A stretch of 64,000 nt of DNA from Eupeodes corollae (Eukaryota; Arthropoda; Insecta; Diptera; Syrphidae). How positions within the stretch are numbered: position 1 is the stretch's first letter; each line of letters opens with the position of its first letter. The stretch lies in NCBI RefSeq assembly GCF_945859685.1, contig NC_079148.1:3038001-3102000 (forward strand). Direction: 5' to 3'. A program made the translations under genes and the position numbers. Shown here in pieces: positions 1-11,659 of this stretch. Under the pieces are notes generated by a model, which worked only from the letters and a program-made list of their open reading frames with translations, was not told the origin of the DNA and ran no database searches.

Positions 1-640
1 TGGAGTCTTTTGTCATTTTTATCGATTTATTAAAAATGAAACAAGAATAATCTAATACACTTTTATTAACTATATTAAACTCACATGGGAATTTATTGAT
101 GTAGATAAGAATTATACATTTATAAAGTTATTGATTCGCATAATTTAAAAATACTTAAAATACTATTAAACAATATTCATACATTTTATTTCGTTTTATT
201 TTTTAATGTTAACATTTCTCGCTTTTCTGGATTTTATCGATTTCAATAATTTGTTTACATAAAAAGACTTTTGAAATTTAAGTATTGCAAATCAAAAATT
301 ATTTTTTTTATTGTTTTTTTAAACTCTAAAGCATAAAGTTACAACTGAAAATAAAATACAATAAATTTGTAATTTTTTAAGTAAACTTAATTAGCAGCTT
401 TTTTTATAGAAAATACTACCAACAATAAGTACAACTATTTTTCGAATAATGAATTTAACATTAGGCGAATTTTGTAAATGAGTCTATTAGTGCAATATGG
501 TTTCCTTTATTTACAAGCTATTTATAAAGAAGAACCTACAGCTAGAATATTTGTTTCTTAAATTTTATAACATGCTTAGCTGTGGGCCTGAACATTAGTT
601 TTTAAAGAACAATAACCTAAAATGAGTTGTAGAGATTGGG
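1..640. other. AT-rich sequence, no gene seen
   Basis: Low-complexity AT-rich DNA without a supportable reading frame or repeat structure. Because the first exon downstream (3514-3653) is a terminal exon on the + strand with its gene body to the left, this stretch is probably intronic, but that is inference. Confidence 0.5.
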
Positions 641-1640
641 AGGAAAAAAATATATGAAAGACAAAGGTGGAATGCACGATATTAGCTTAGCGAAGCGAAG
701 CGTGTATAGAGATTTAGTGACATAGGGGTTTAAGAATTCTTTAGACGAATGTTTAATGAAACCAAGGGATGAGTTGGCTTTGTTGATAATATAATAAAAA
801 TGGGCTCCAAAATTTGTGTCGAAAATAATTCCTGTGTCGCAAATAGAACAGACATAATGAATGGTAACATCGAGCAGACTCTAAGTTCGGTAGGGAAGAT
901 GCGATCGCTTAATGTTATGAATTGACATTTAGCTACATTGAGTTCAAGAAATTTTTGTCGCGCCAAGTCTGAAATGAGTCAAGATAATTTTGGAGCAAGA
1001 CAGAATCAGATGGAGTATAAATAACCTTTGCTAATTTCATGTCATCAGCGTAAACAGAGACAATTGAATTATCAATGACAATAATAACGCCATTGATAGT
1101 TAAGACAAATAATAAAGGACCAAGGTTGGACCTTTGAGGGACTTCTCAGATTGCATAAATGGGATCGGAGATTGAAAACCTAAAGGTTTGAAAGTTACGA
1201 TCAGATCCATGAAATGAAAAAAAAGGTGAGGAATCAAGGGCTTTAAGTTTAAGATAAATAATTTGGTGACTGATCTATTCGAAGGCTTTACAGAAGTCTG
1301 TAGTGATAACGTCCACTTTATGCAATTTCTCCAATTCATTTAGAGTTTTGGACGAAAACTTAGTTTGGGATCTGCCTTTTAAGAAGTCATGTGGTTGGAA
1401 AGAAAAAGGAGGTCTACAATAAAAATATGTAAAGTCGGAGACAATGCTTTCAAAGATCCTAAATTAAATTGGAGAAAGCTTGGCTGTGGGCCTATTGTTC
1501 ATAATATCATTTTGTTGCTCCTATTTTATGAACAGGAAAAATAAAGGAATCTTTTAAAAGCTTTGGGAAGATAGCTTGAAACTGGAAAGACGAAACAATA
1601 CTGAGAGAGGTTTACATTTATAATGTTTTTATTTTATCTT
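640..1640 (-). pseudogene. Decayed LINE reverse transcriptase (Jockey-like)
   Basis: Read on the minus strand in alternating frames, this stretch gives successive blocks of a non-LTR reverse transcriptase: a degenerate TDFCKAFE block (the palm motif around the first catalytic aspartate), VPQRSNLGPLLFV (corresponding to GVPQGSxLGPLLF), then VYADDMKLAK with the YADD catalytic box, then NSSLGFIKHSSKEF typical of the thumb region of Jockey/CR1-like LINEs. Stop codons and frameshifts separate the blocks, so it is dead. No tail or target duplication was recognised. The Jockey-like assignment is by motif resemblance only. Confidence 0.7.
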
Positions 1641-1649
1641 GAGATTTGG

Positions 1650-2930
1650 GAAGGGGCATCATTTTTAGATTGAGTTGTTTTTCATAGTTCAATCAAAATT
1701 TTGGAAAAAAAATTGCACAAAGAGATGTGATCAATGTTAACGCCAGAAAAATAGGTGTTTATTTTCTTGTATTATATTTCTAATACTAATATTTTATTAA
1801 TCATCTTTGTTAATGCTATTATTCCTCGTCTAATAAATCCTCAATCCCGATTTGACGAGTACTTATAAATGTTTTTTTAATTGTAATAGAAAGAGCGATA
1901 GATCGGTGGTATATGAATTGCAATAGTTTCATCTCTCTTTTTTATTTTGGACTGTTCAAGTTTGTTAAGTTTTAGAATAATAATGGATTTTATCTTCTTG
2001 ACATTAACCTCTTAAAATGTGGTTCTAATTTCTTTAGAATAGTCATAAAAACGTACAAAATAATTAACTTTTTCAAAATGTAACCCCTCATGTTGAAGCA
2101 ATTCAGCCTCAGAATTGGGAATGAAAATGATTCCATCATATGAAGTTTTTTTTTAAGCAGTTTTCAATTCCTGTTATTAAGAACTAAAGATTATGGGGGT
2201 AGGTTTCTATAAGATCAAGAGTTATAAGCATGTGTCGGTAGATTCCTTAGCTTTTTACAAATCTTACAGTTACAATTTTATAGCAGTGCATTTCTTACTC
2301 ATGATTTACTCGTTCAAAAACGAATTTTTTAAATCAAAACTGGTTAATCTAAAAGTCGTTAGGTCAAATAATCTTGTAAAATAACTTAAATTTAAAAAAT
2401 TAAAAAACACGCTTTGAGTATAAGAAGCTGCATAAAACAATTTTTATATTAAAACTAGCTTCGCAATGCGGGAACTCCCAAAACCAAATTTTGTTTTAAA
2501 GTTTCAAAATTAATTATGCGTCTCAAGCTTTCTGAAGTTAGTTTTAGATTTCTTACCTTTTATAAAGTAAGCAGCACCGTATTTAATTTTTGATCAAAAT
2601 TAATCTTATACAAACACTTATTATGCTGTGAAAATATGCGCAACTCTGAGCATAGACATACATTTTTCTTATCATCACAAAATTGCATCCACATTAAAGA
2701 ACCATTTAAAAATAATTTCAATTAACCACAAATACAAACGAGAATAGGAAAGATACAATTAATCTTCAATTACCCATGCTGCATTTTTTTTGGTATGCGT
2801 TTTTTTCTGGTATGAAGGGCCGTTTTTACACCGACTACAAAAACATTTCACACAGTTTATAACCTGGTATAGCTTATCCTCACCTTTGTATATGGTTTTC
2901 ATATACAAAGTCCTAACGTAAGAAAGAACT
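1650..2930. other. No gene seen
   Basis: AT-rich sequence. The longest open frame (2193-2384) has no recognisable domain and a composition like the surrounding non-coding DNA. Probably intron of the gene ending at 3653. Confidence 0.45.
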
Positions 2931-2937
2931 CATCCCA

Positions 2938-3060
2938 AAAAATACAAAACACCGGGAAATAAACTTATTGAAGAAATGGTTTGTGTATTCGAATTATTCG
3001 TTTAAATACACAAACCATTTCTGTTGATATATTATTTTCCCAGTATTTCATATTTTTATT
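2938..3060. repeat. Foldback palindrome (MITE-like)
   Basis: A perfect 17-bp inverted repeat (2973-2989, GAAATGGTTTGTGTATT, against 3005-3021) encloses a 15-base loop. Outside it the similarity continues imperfectly: the left arm from about 2938 (AAATACAAAACACCGGGAAATAA) mirrors the right arm to about 3060. The whole can fold into a long hairpin, as small non-autonomous foldback elements do. No coding capacity. The family is unknown and no target duplication was identified. Confidence 0.65.
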
Positions 3061-3513
3061 ACAATAGAAAGTTAAGTTGTTCATCAAATTTTGAATTTAT
3101 ATTCAATCAAAATACAAATTTCATAGTATAAAGAAAATTCTGTTTCTTTTGAAACTGTTGGTGAGACTTGGAAAAGGAAGACTTACTAACAAAATAAAAT
3201 TTATAAATGTGATATATTTATACGTACAAATATTTTTTTAATTGGGCCATTTTTATAAAAATGTAATCAACTAATTTTGTAAACTTTAAGTAAAGATAAT
3301 AATAACAGAAAACAGCGTTTACTTTAATTTATTGTTCTATGAAAAACACCAATAGTAAGTTTTTAAGGACACCAACGGATAGTTATTAAAGCCAATTATT
3401 GCACTATACTCAATTTGTATATTTTTTAGTTTGTCGATTTCCAACAAGATGAAACTATTTTTAGTTGAAATTATTATTCTAATCATCACATTTATAATTT
3501 CTTTTTATTTCAG

Positions 3514-3653
3514 CATACACACCATATGTTCGACCTCGCCAAAATTCCGTCTTTGTGGGACCACAAGTTGTTATTCAAAAACCACCTAGAAAAACACGAT
3601 CAGCTATGGATATACATTCAATGGTTCTAGACGAATCAGCAGAACACGTATAA
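3514..3653 (+). CDS. Terminal coding exon of an unrecognised gene
   Basis: A pyrimidine-rich tract ending TTTATTTCAG (acceptor AG at 3512-3513) is followed by an open exon of 45 complete codons after a two-base split codon, ending at TAA 3651-3653. The peptide starts YTPYVRPRQNSVFVGPQVV, has a basic stretch (KPPRKTRSA) and ends DESAEHV. Codon use and composition are clearly richer than the flanks, and a poly(A) signal follows within 50 bases. It looks like the hydrophilic, probably disordered C-terminus of a larger protein whose earlier exons lie left of the window. RPRQNS and KTRSA resemble basophilic kinase sites, but that is speculation. I do not recognise the protein. Confidence 0.6.
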
Positions 3654-3659
3654 AAATAT

Positions 3660-3704
3660 GGACATTTGAAAAAATGTCCTTTTTTAAGAAAATAATTAAA
3701 TAAA
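3660..3704 (+). terminator. 3' UTR hairpin and poly(A) signal
   Basis: Immediately after the stop codon lies a perfect inverted repeat, GGACATTT-gaaa-AAATGTCC (3660-3679), followed by a T run and then AATAAA at 3699-3704. The AATAAA is the likely polyadenylation signal of the gene ending at 3653. Whether the hairpin has a role in mRNA processing cannot be judged from sequence. Confidence 0.5.
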
Positions 3705-3709
3705 CCGTC

Positions 3710-5510
3710 TAAAAGAAAACTAAAATTATATATTTATGTAAATTTAAAATAAAAACAAAATCAAAGCTTCTAACTCGAGTGGACCTAAAAACTAAAACAA
3801 AATAATGAGAATATTTAAAGCTTTAAAACTTACAAACAACTGGACCTTCAATTAAGTAACTTAAAAATAAATAAATAATAAAAAAATGAAACGAACAAAG
3901 ATGAAACAATTTTGTATTATCTCCCGCATACCTTTTTACAAAATAAAAATCAAAAAACTCCTTCATACATATAAAAATGTACATTTAATATTTTTTTAAG
4001 CAAAAAGGACCAGAAGGATTTCGAGTGGTTATGAATCAAAGAGAAAGAAACAAAAACCATTATTAGATTATGACATATGTATATGTATTATTATAAAACA
4101 AATGTAGCAAGGATTTCCTTTTTGAAGTCCTTTTTTTGTATTGTATAAGCAAAATATGTATGCAAAAAAATGTATGCAAAACACATCTAGTGTTTTTTTT
4201 AAAGGACCTTGGAGTTTTGTTTAATCTTATAACTTATATTACTAATATTCATTCTTATTAAAAAGAAAGGTATTGTCTGAGATACATTTAACTGTAATAA
4301 AATGAACACAAGGGGAACAACAACACAAATTGCTTAAAATTGAAACCACACAGAGGAATTTTCTATACATTTATTTTAACCTTATCCTTATGTTGATCTA
4401 GACTTAAAGAGACATTTGTTTTTTATTATTTCTTTTATTTTTTTCTGTCAATTACCTCTATGTTCCTTTGAATGAATTGCTTTGAACCTTTAAGGACATG
4501 AGGTATCAATGTTCATGAATATTAAAAGGGTTTTTTTTTCTCTTCACAAATTTGGAATAAATAATTCTTTATGTCTGAAGGTATTTTGGGTGTTGGTGGA
4601 GTGAAAATAAGGAAAAACTATGTCCTTTTTTTCTTATTAAAATAGAAAAATATGAGCGAAACATATTAAGGAAAACCTCCACAAAATAGTCGCTTTTTTT
4701 CTTAGTCTTAAATAAAAATGATACCAGCATTTAGGTCTTTTGGATATTCTAATTAAAATTCCAGTTGGCGAAAGCAGTTGTGGATTTACTTTGGTATGAA
4801 CTCATGGGCCAGATTCTATTTTTAGTTTTTTCAAAAACGAAAGAGATATAAGATTGTGTAACACGTACGATAGAAGAATCAAATCGTTCTTTTGCTTTTT
4901 TTTCTACAGAACTTCACAGCGTACGAGTTATTTTATTTCAATTGTGGATAATAAGTCAAATTTCTACATGTGCTCAAGTTTATTTAAATATTCAGCTAGA
5001 TTTTCAAAAAATTAAATTTTAATTTGTCACTCAAACCTCTTAAATTACACTGGTCGGTAAGATTTTTTTCTAGCAATAAAATTACAATTTTCCAATGTGT
5101 TTTGATGGCCGACTTCAAAATGAGTTTGAGGTTTTTGAGCTATAACATTTTTAAATTAGAAAAAAAGAGCATCTAATTGTATGAAATAGAAACTCCTTTT
5201 GCAATGCAATCCGTGATGATTTTCCAAATCTATAATTGTTGTCTTAATATTCAGTTAAAATATTTATATTTTTTCATATAATATTCCAAACATTTTTATA
5301 AGTGGTTAGAATTCACCTGTTTTACAAAAATCGGAAAAAAACGCTACTCAATTTTCAACAAAAAAGATAAAACTTTTGAAAGTAAGTTTTGCTCTTGTAA
5401 TTAATCTATCTAAAAAAAAGGTGATCTTAAAAACTGCAATAACTGGAATCACCATTCTGTTCGTATTTCCAAAGTTAATATCATTCTCGAGAGAATAAAA
5501 TCAATCTAAG
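3710..5510. other. Intergenic sequence or extended 3' UTR, no gene seen
   Basis: AT-rich sequence downstream of the terminal exon with several further AATAAA-like sites, so longer 3' UTR forms are possible. No conserved coding pattern or repeat structure recognised. Confidence 0.45.
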
Positions 5511-5519
5511 ATCGAGTTT

Positions 5520-6350
5520 ACACTCAAGAGGCATCAACCGGGATTTCGCAGTGGTCGATCATGTGTCAACCACATTAACACCTTGCGAATTATTCTTGAA
5601 CAATCGTCGTACTCGTAGTACCAATCGCCGCTTTACATCAAGTTCGTCGATTTTGAAAAGGCTTTCGATCGCGTTAGTCGTGATGTTATTGGAGATTGCT
5701 TGCTGCTAGAGGCATTCCTGATAAAATTGTTACTATAATAAAGGAGTCTTACAACAACGCAAGGTGTTTCATTTTGCACAATGGACAGCTTTCTGACGCA
5801 TTTGAAGAAGGACAGGGTGATGTATTGTCACCGATTCTGTTCTTGCTTGCTATTGATTATGTTATGGCTGCTACGGTGGGTGAACACTAGTGACTGGTTA
5901 TCCAATAGCCCCTGAAGGAAACATTTAGTCATTTGGACTATGCTGACGACATATGCTTAATGCAAAACAGAAATGGAAACCTCAGCCAAATGTGCCATTA
6001 TCTTCAACAAAATGGGGAGATGGCTGGCTTAAGGATTAATGCCAGTAAGACTAAGTTAATGCACACCAGCCGAAACCTACAACAATAGGTTATTGTGAGA
6101 CAAGTGGCAGTAGAAGAGGTCACCCAGTTCAACTACTTGGGAAGCTGTTTGGCACTCGATGGTGGAACGGACCTGGATAACACCAATAAAATAAATAAAG
6201 CCCGTAGTGCATTCGGAATGCTTTCTAAAGTGTAGAACTCCAGGAAAATAACGCTCCGTACTAAGTTAAAGTTGTTTGAGTCCAACGTAAAATCAGTGCT
6301 GATATATGCCTGTGAAACGTGGAAGTGCTCTGCTGACATCTCGAGAATTT
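5520..6350 (+). pseudogene. Decayed LINE reverse transcriptase
   Basis: Plus-strand reverse-transcriptase remains in shifting frames. In order: QPGFRSGRSCVNHINTLRII, then FVDFEKAFDRVSRDV (palm motif), then an open segment 5696-5890 with ARGIPDKIVTIIKESYN and a degraded GxxQGxxLSPILF box (EEGQGDVLSPILF), then YADDICLMQNR (catalytic YADD), and finally FNYLGS and INKARSAFGML blocks of the C-terminal region near 6130-6230. Several stops and frameshifts interrupt it. The order and spacing are those of one continuous LINE ORF. A second piece of the same family lies on the minus strand at 11395-11640. Confidence 0.8.
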
Positions 6351-6359
6351 AAATTTAAA

Positions 6360-8955
6360 AAATACGCTATTAAAAAATTATTTTGATATTTTTGTTCAAG
6401 TATGTATGTTTCAAGAAATGTATGTGATAACTTTGTTCAGCCGACAAGTTCGCTATAGAAAAACAAATTAACTTTAATACCCTATTGAGTTCTTCAGTTC
6501 AAAACCGTTTCAGTATGAACACTTAAGTGAATTTTTTTCCAATGAGGGTATTTTGAAAAGTAAATAAGATACTAAAATTTGTTTAGCGGAATATTGAGGA
6601 ACACAATTATGGATTTTTAAAATCATGACGAATTATTTGAAAACTAAACACTACGTCAAAACCTTACAAAGGCTCAAAAATCTTAACAATTTGGACTTGC
6701 CACATATAAGAACTGTTTAGACTTGTAAAATATATTAAGCTCGAGATTTTAAAGAAGGAAATGGAAAGTGGGGCAGTGATTCAAACTTAATACTCAATGT
6801 CTTAAACAGATACGCGAAAGAAGACTAAACATAAAAGTAGTCTCTATACAAATTTTTTAGTACAAAATTTAAAGTTCGAATTTCATCAAAAACCGCCCGA
6901 TAGATTCTTATAAAAATCTCTCTAAATTTTTTGTTTTTAATTTTACTTCGTTTGATATGAATAATAACTCTAGAAGACTACACCCATAGAACCGTTAATT
7001 TGTTTTTTTTTTCTGAAGAAAAACGTATTATATTTTCCACAAAATTCTATATCTAAAAAATGGTCCAATATTTTCTTACTAAATTTAAATGTAAAACTTA
7101 TATTTATAACCACTAAATAACTGTATATCGAAAATATTTGTATTATATTATTTTTAAATCTTAAAAACATATGTAGGTACTATTTTTAAACAGACTTTAA
7201 AAACATTGGCAAGTGTGTCTGACCAAGTCGTGAATTTAAATTTTTCGAATTCCAAAAGGTTATATTTCAAATTTCCAAAAGCTGACGTGATGCATTGATT
7301 TTGAAATCGGATTTAATTAAGCCCATCAACAACTTTGGAAAAAGTATAATTTTACTAAACAGTGGTATCTTCCGAACCAAAAAACTCAACCAAAAGCATA
7401 GGCCGTTTCCAAAATTTTTCTTAAATCCCGTCACTGATATACTACGAACTTTAAAAAAATAAGGAGCTTTAAAACCAAATCCTTTGTATATCCTTAACAA
7501 TACGAGTTTGTTTGCTTTGGAGGTATAAAATAAAAAGAGGTCATGTGCACTTCTGAAACCACAGCCAAAGGCACTCCAAAAAAAAAATAATTAAATGCTC
7601 ACTAGTTGGTTTGGTATTCTGCTTCTACCACACCCGCAGCCTTTTGAATTTATGACTTTTGCAGTAGACTAAATAATTTTTTATCTTCACGATATCACTA
7701 TGGTTTAATTTGTTTAAAGATTACTAGAGCATGTGAATGTCCTTAGTTATTATTAAACAAGTTCAATATGTTCAATGTTTATGTCATACCTTGAAAGTGA
7801 ATGGATTGAGATGAAGACTTTTTTTAATATCATTACAAAACATTGTGATGTATTTGTTTGACCATTTGTTACAGTTCTGGAAATGATTGTCATCAATGAA
7901 CATTTGTAAACAAAAAAGGACGACAAACAACAGAATGATATGTTCTATTCAGAGGACTGAACTTGTATAGTCCTTGTAATCGGAGGCCACGTTATTTGTT
8001 AATGTGAAGATAAAACTTGCCAAGCACGTCCAATATCTAATTTCAAGGCATTAATAATAGAGTGGCACTCTGGTGCTGGTCTGCTATAGCTCAAGTTTAC
8101 GTGAGGGTGAGTAAATTAAACGCATTCACACATCACATCACATAGTTTACAAATATATACCCAGGACATTTGTTGGATCCTTCAAAGGGAGAATATGGAT
8201 CCCACAATGTTCATAGATGGAATGACGTCCTGTTTTAATTTATGGATAGTCACAGTTTTTGGGGTGACAAAACTTTCCATGTATCCTTCCTAACTCGTCT
8301 CGTAGTATATTGTATTTGAAGAGGTTATTTATGCAAAAATGAATGAAGTAAAAGTTTTATATAATGACATGAAACTTTAACTTCCTCATATTACAAGGTG
8401 GTCAGGATGGACGCATGGAAGTTTAGGTCAGACGGCGTAGTTCGAGTTATGCAATTGAACATGATGGGATATGACAAAATATGCAAAAACCAAACAAAGT
8501 TAAGTGAGTTTATTTTTTTTCAAATTCAAGAGGCTTCCGGTCATGTTTTCAAACTTTTGAGTTTAACAATTTTTCAATTTAAAAGTAATTGTGGTTATTT
8601 TGGTTTTAAATGAATGCCACACTCAGCCATCTACTGACATTTTAATGAAATTATGTGTTGGTTAGCATTAAATACAGATACGCATGTGTTTTTAGGCAAG
8701 TCTTTAGATACATTTAGAATTTACATATGTTAACAAATATTTTAAAGAATTAAACTTGTTAGGTAGGTTTCAAGCTGAAAAAGTTACTAAATGGCTTAAG
8801 GGTTAATGGAAATTGCATACGTTTTGCTTTTATGTATCAACATCAATTTCTTAAACCAAGTTAAGAAAAGTGTCTGAAGCACAAGCCTAAGGTTCTTGGT
8901 CATTCATGTTTTAATTTCGAAAGTAAGATATTTTGTATGAAAATTGTATTTCAAT
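6360..8955. other. No gene seen
   Basis: AT-rich intergenic sequence. Open frames here (for example 6970-7170, 7267-7500 and 8398-8613) show no motif I recognise and look like chance frames in AT-rich DNA. Confidence 0.45.
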
Positions 8956-8959
8956 ATTA

Positions 8960-9302
8960 TCAAGTGTCAAAAAATATCATTATTGAAATGATCACTTTGG
9001 AAGGATTTGATTTCTTTTAAGGTAACATTAATATTGTTGGCATCTTTCGAGTTCGCGTAATATTTTCTCTTGCGTAGTCCCACAGAAAAAAAATCAATTG
9101 GTGACAAATCGCATGGTCCTGGTGGCCAATTAATGTCGCTAAAACATGAAATCATGTAATCGAGAAACTTGTCACGGAAGCCAAGCAACACTTCAAGTAA
9201 CCATATTTTCGACTGGAAAGCCACATGGAAATATGTACATCAGTGACAAATCCACTCTCTTCCAATTTCTTCACAAAATTACTAATTGTTTTTTTTTAGA
9301 TG
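8960..9302 (-). pseudogene. Tc1/mariner-superfamily transposase fragment
   Basis: The minus strand encodes NWPPGPCDLSPIDFF followed by a charged tail (LRKRKYYANSK), which matches the block around the second catalytic aspartate (WPPRSCDLTPLDFFLWGYVK) of a transposase family common in insect genomes. An upstream piece reading TISNFVKKLEESGFVTDVH resembles the N-terminal helix-turn-helix, so most of the catalytic core appears deleted between the two. An RTE LINE is inserted immediately beyond its 5' end (9313-9882). Confidence 0.65.
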
Positions 9303-9312
9303 GCTCATATTG
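9303..9312. repeat. Target-site duplication of RTE copy (left)
   Basis: GCTCATATTG, identical to 9883-9892 on the other side of the LINE copy, directly adjoining the TAAG tail. Confidence 0.8.
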
Positions 9313-9882
9313 CTTACTTACTTAAAGTGGCGCTACAGCCCTGCGTAAAATAGGTTCTCACCCACCAAAACTTCTCAACCAGTGCGCGCCACCTGATTCG
9401 AGGTCTTCCTCTACTGCTCTTTTGCGTGGGTGTGGATTCGAATAGTTTCTGGGCCGAAGTACTTGTTTCCATGACCTCTACGTTACCCAGTCTTCTCAGT
9501 CGTGGGATTTTTACCCTTCTGTCTAAGTCTTCGTCACTGTACAGCCCGTAGAGCTCGTCGTTCCATCTTTTCCTCCACTCACCTTCTATGCATGCGAGAC
9601 CGTAGATCACGAAAAGAACTTTTCTCTTTCGAAACGATCCAAGGTAAGCATCACCTTGTCTAAAGAAATTCTTTACATAAAAAGCTTTTGTTGTTGTTGT
9701 TTCCATCCTTTATGAAGTAGCATGAATTCTCTATGGTCATCCCGCACAAACGGACGAGTTTGGCAACGATGCCAAAATTATACATGGCTCAATACAGCTC
9801 ATCCATGTACATAGATACTGTCATATGCGGCTTTGAAATCACCTCGTATTGACGATCCATTATTGTAAATAGAAAACATTCA
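9313..9882 (-). mobile_element. RTE-clade LINE, 5'-truncated copy with target duplication
   Basis: The minus strand carries the C-terminal region of an RTE-type LINE protein (RKVLFVIYGLACIEGEWRKR, RWNDELYGL, then RVKIPRLRRLGNVEVME) followed by its 3' UTR and a short tail rich in TAAG repeats (9313-9323). Toward the 5' end, 9700-9840 matches reverse-transcriptase sequence of the same family with an internal deletion. The copy is flanked by the 10-bp direct repeat GCTCATATTG at 9303-9312 and 9883-9892, a target-site duplication of the kind left by target-primed reverse transcription. Frameshifts make it non-functional. Confidence 0.85.
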
Positions 9883-9892
9883 GCTCATATTG
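9883..9892. repeat. Target-site duplication of RTE copy (right)
   Basis: GCTCATATTG, the partner of 9303-9312. It marks the 5'-truncated end of the insertion. Confidence 0.8.
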
Positions 9893-11390
9893 TGGCACTT
9901 CAAATGGCAGCTAAGTATGACAGGTGTCCTATGCGTAAAGGTTTGAAAAACTGACTTTCATAAGGAATTCAACATTCTCGATGAGCGGCTGAAAAAGAAA
10001 TCTGCTTGCTTAAAGATACGAGATCGTAGTACTTCTGGAAATGAGCTTAAAGGTGGATAAAATAAGAGTACGCAGAATTGTTTCAAGAGAAAGGGAAGTG
10101 CAACAGGTTGAATAGAATTATTCACATAAATAGTGAAGAAACAATAAATTAGATGAAACATTGCCTTGATATTCAAAAGTTTTGATTAAAGTTATGTATC
10201 TATCTTCTATCATGTTTGAAATTAAGTTTTTAAATTCATAAGCATTTTCTTGCTCAAATATTTATTCAACAATCAAATTTTTGGAGAATATTTTTAGATT
10301 CCAAAATTTAAATCAGAAGGGTTTATTCATTTGTAATGTAATTAATGTGCATAGCTAAATTGTAAATGTTGACTTTTATCTCAAATTTAAAAATTTTATT
10401 CGTCCCATAACAATCATAAAACTGAAATTTTCCAAATAATACATTAAAGGAATGACAAAAAATCTGTCTATCTAGACAGGACAATGTCCTCGCGAACTAA
10501 CCTTTTGCCTTTCCTTCAAAATTGTGATGCCTCCTCGACGACGATGAAAGCGACAACGACGACGACGGCACTAAAGCAAATAAAATCGATAGAAAAACAA
10601 ACTCATCAACGCCAAGTTCCATTTCAAACAAAGAAAAACCATTTCTTTTGCCTTTTTCTCATGCATATTCATAATATTTATATGTATACTCGTACCATCA
10701 TAATATCGGAGACCTTTTCCATTTATTTGGTTCGACTTTTTCATTGTCATTGTCATTTATCAAATCAATTTAATTGATTTATTCATACTAAAAATAATAA
10801 TTATTACTATTGTTCGAAGTTGATTTGATAAAGGAAAGAAAAAAAACGAATATAATTCACTGAAAATAAAAATCCTTTGTCTGTTGGAACATTGTTTTTT
10901 TTTTGTATTTTTACATCAACATCAGTAAAACTAATCCCAACTCAACTATTTACTACTTCGTTGTTGTAGAGTTATGATTGTTTGTTCTTGGCGCGCATTT
11001 AAAAGTACTGTGGAAAAAGTTGTTCACTATTGGCTTTATCACAGTATTTTGAATTAAATATATAGACTAAGAACTCCCTCAAAACAAAATTATAGAATAA
11101 GGAAACTTGAAAATTTAAATAAACACATCGTATCTTAAATTTCAAATATTTTAAAATTTAGGATTATCTTTACAAAATGTTGATGTCACATAGAAATTGT
11201 TCCTATCCACAATACAAAAAGTATAAAAAAAATGTTCGCAAGGCAAGTTGTACTCTCTCCATTGGGCGAGAGGAACCCAAAGAACAGTCATTCATTGCTG
11301 ACTAAATCAATTCTTTCGCCAGTTCCATGAGCTTATCGTTCCTAAATAAATTCTAGTTTTTCTTTACTAACTTAATTACTTAGGTCCTCA
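9893..11390. other. No gene seen; short GAC/GAT triplet tract
   Basis: AT-rich sequence with an imperfect GAC/GAT trinucleotide tract near 10535-10570. The frame 10484-10777 runs through this tract and has no recognisable domain, so I do not call it a gene. Confidence 0.45.
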
Positions 11391-11394
11391 GACC

Positions 11395-11640
11395 TGTTAA
11401 GTGCGTTGGAAACCCCTACGCCTAAGTCGATGAACAGCAAATGAAGTGGTGATCGATGTTCAACGCACTGTTCAATAATAATCCGCAGGGTGTTGATATG
11501 ATCAATACAGGAATCCTGCTTCTTCGGCATTGAGTGTGGCCTCAAGGTGTTCTCTGATGCGTTCTAGTATGACTTTTGCTACTATTGTGGCAACGGCAGG
11601 TAGAACGTAAATTTCTCTCCAGTTTTTAGTTTTTCCTTTG
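11395..11640 (-). pseudogene. LINE reverse transcriptase fragment
   Basis: The minus strand reads WREIYVLPAVATIVAKVILERIREHL, then EEAGF and, after a frameshift, CIDHINTLRIIIEQCVEHRSPLHLLFIDL. These are the finger and palm blocks preceding the first catalytic aspartate, and the INTLRIIxEQ block is shared with the plus-strand fragment at 5520-6350, so both belong to one LINE family. The palm motif itself is corrupted (FIDLGVG in place of FIDFEKAF). Only this short piece remains. Confidence 0.75.
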
Positions 11641-11659
11641 GTGGGTTGAAATTTTGGAA

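Noticed and set aside
10484..10777. 97-codon frame starting MSSRTNLLPFLQ
   Set aside because: It runs through a GAC/GAT trinucleotide tract and T-rich DNA; the overlapping antisense frame is equally open. No support.
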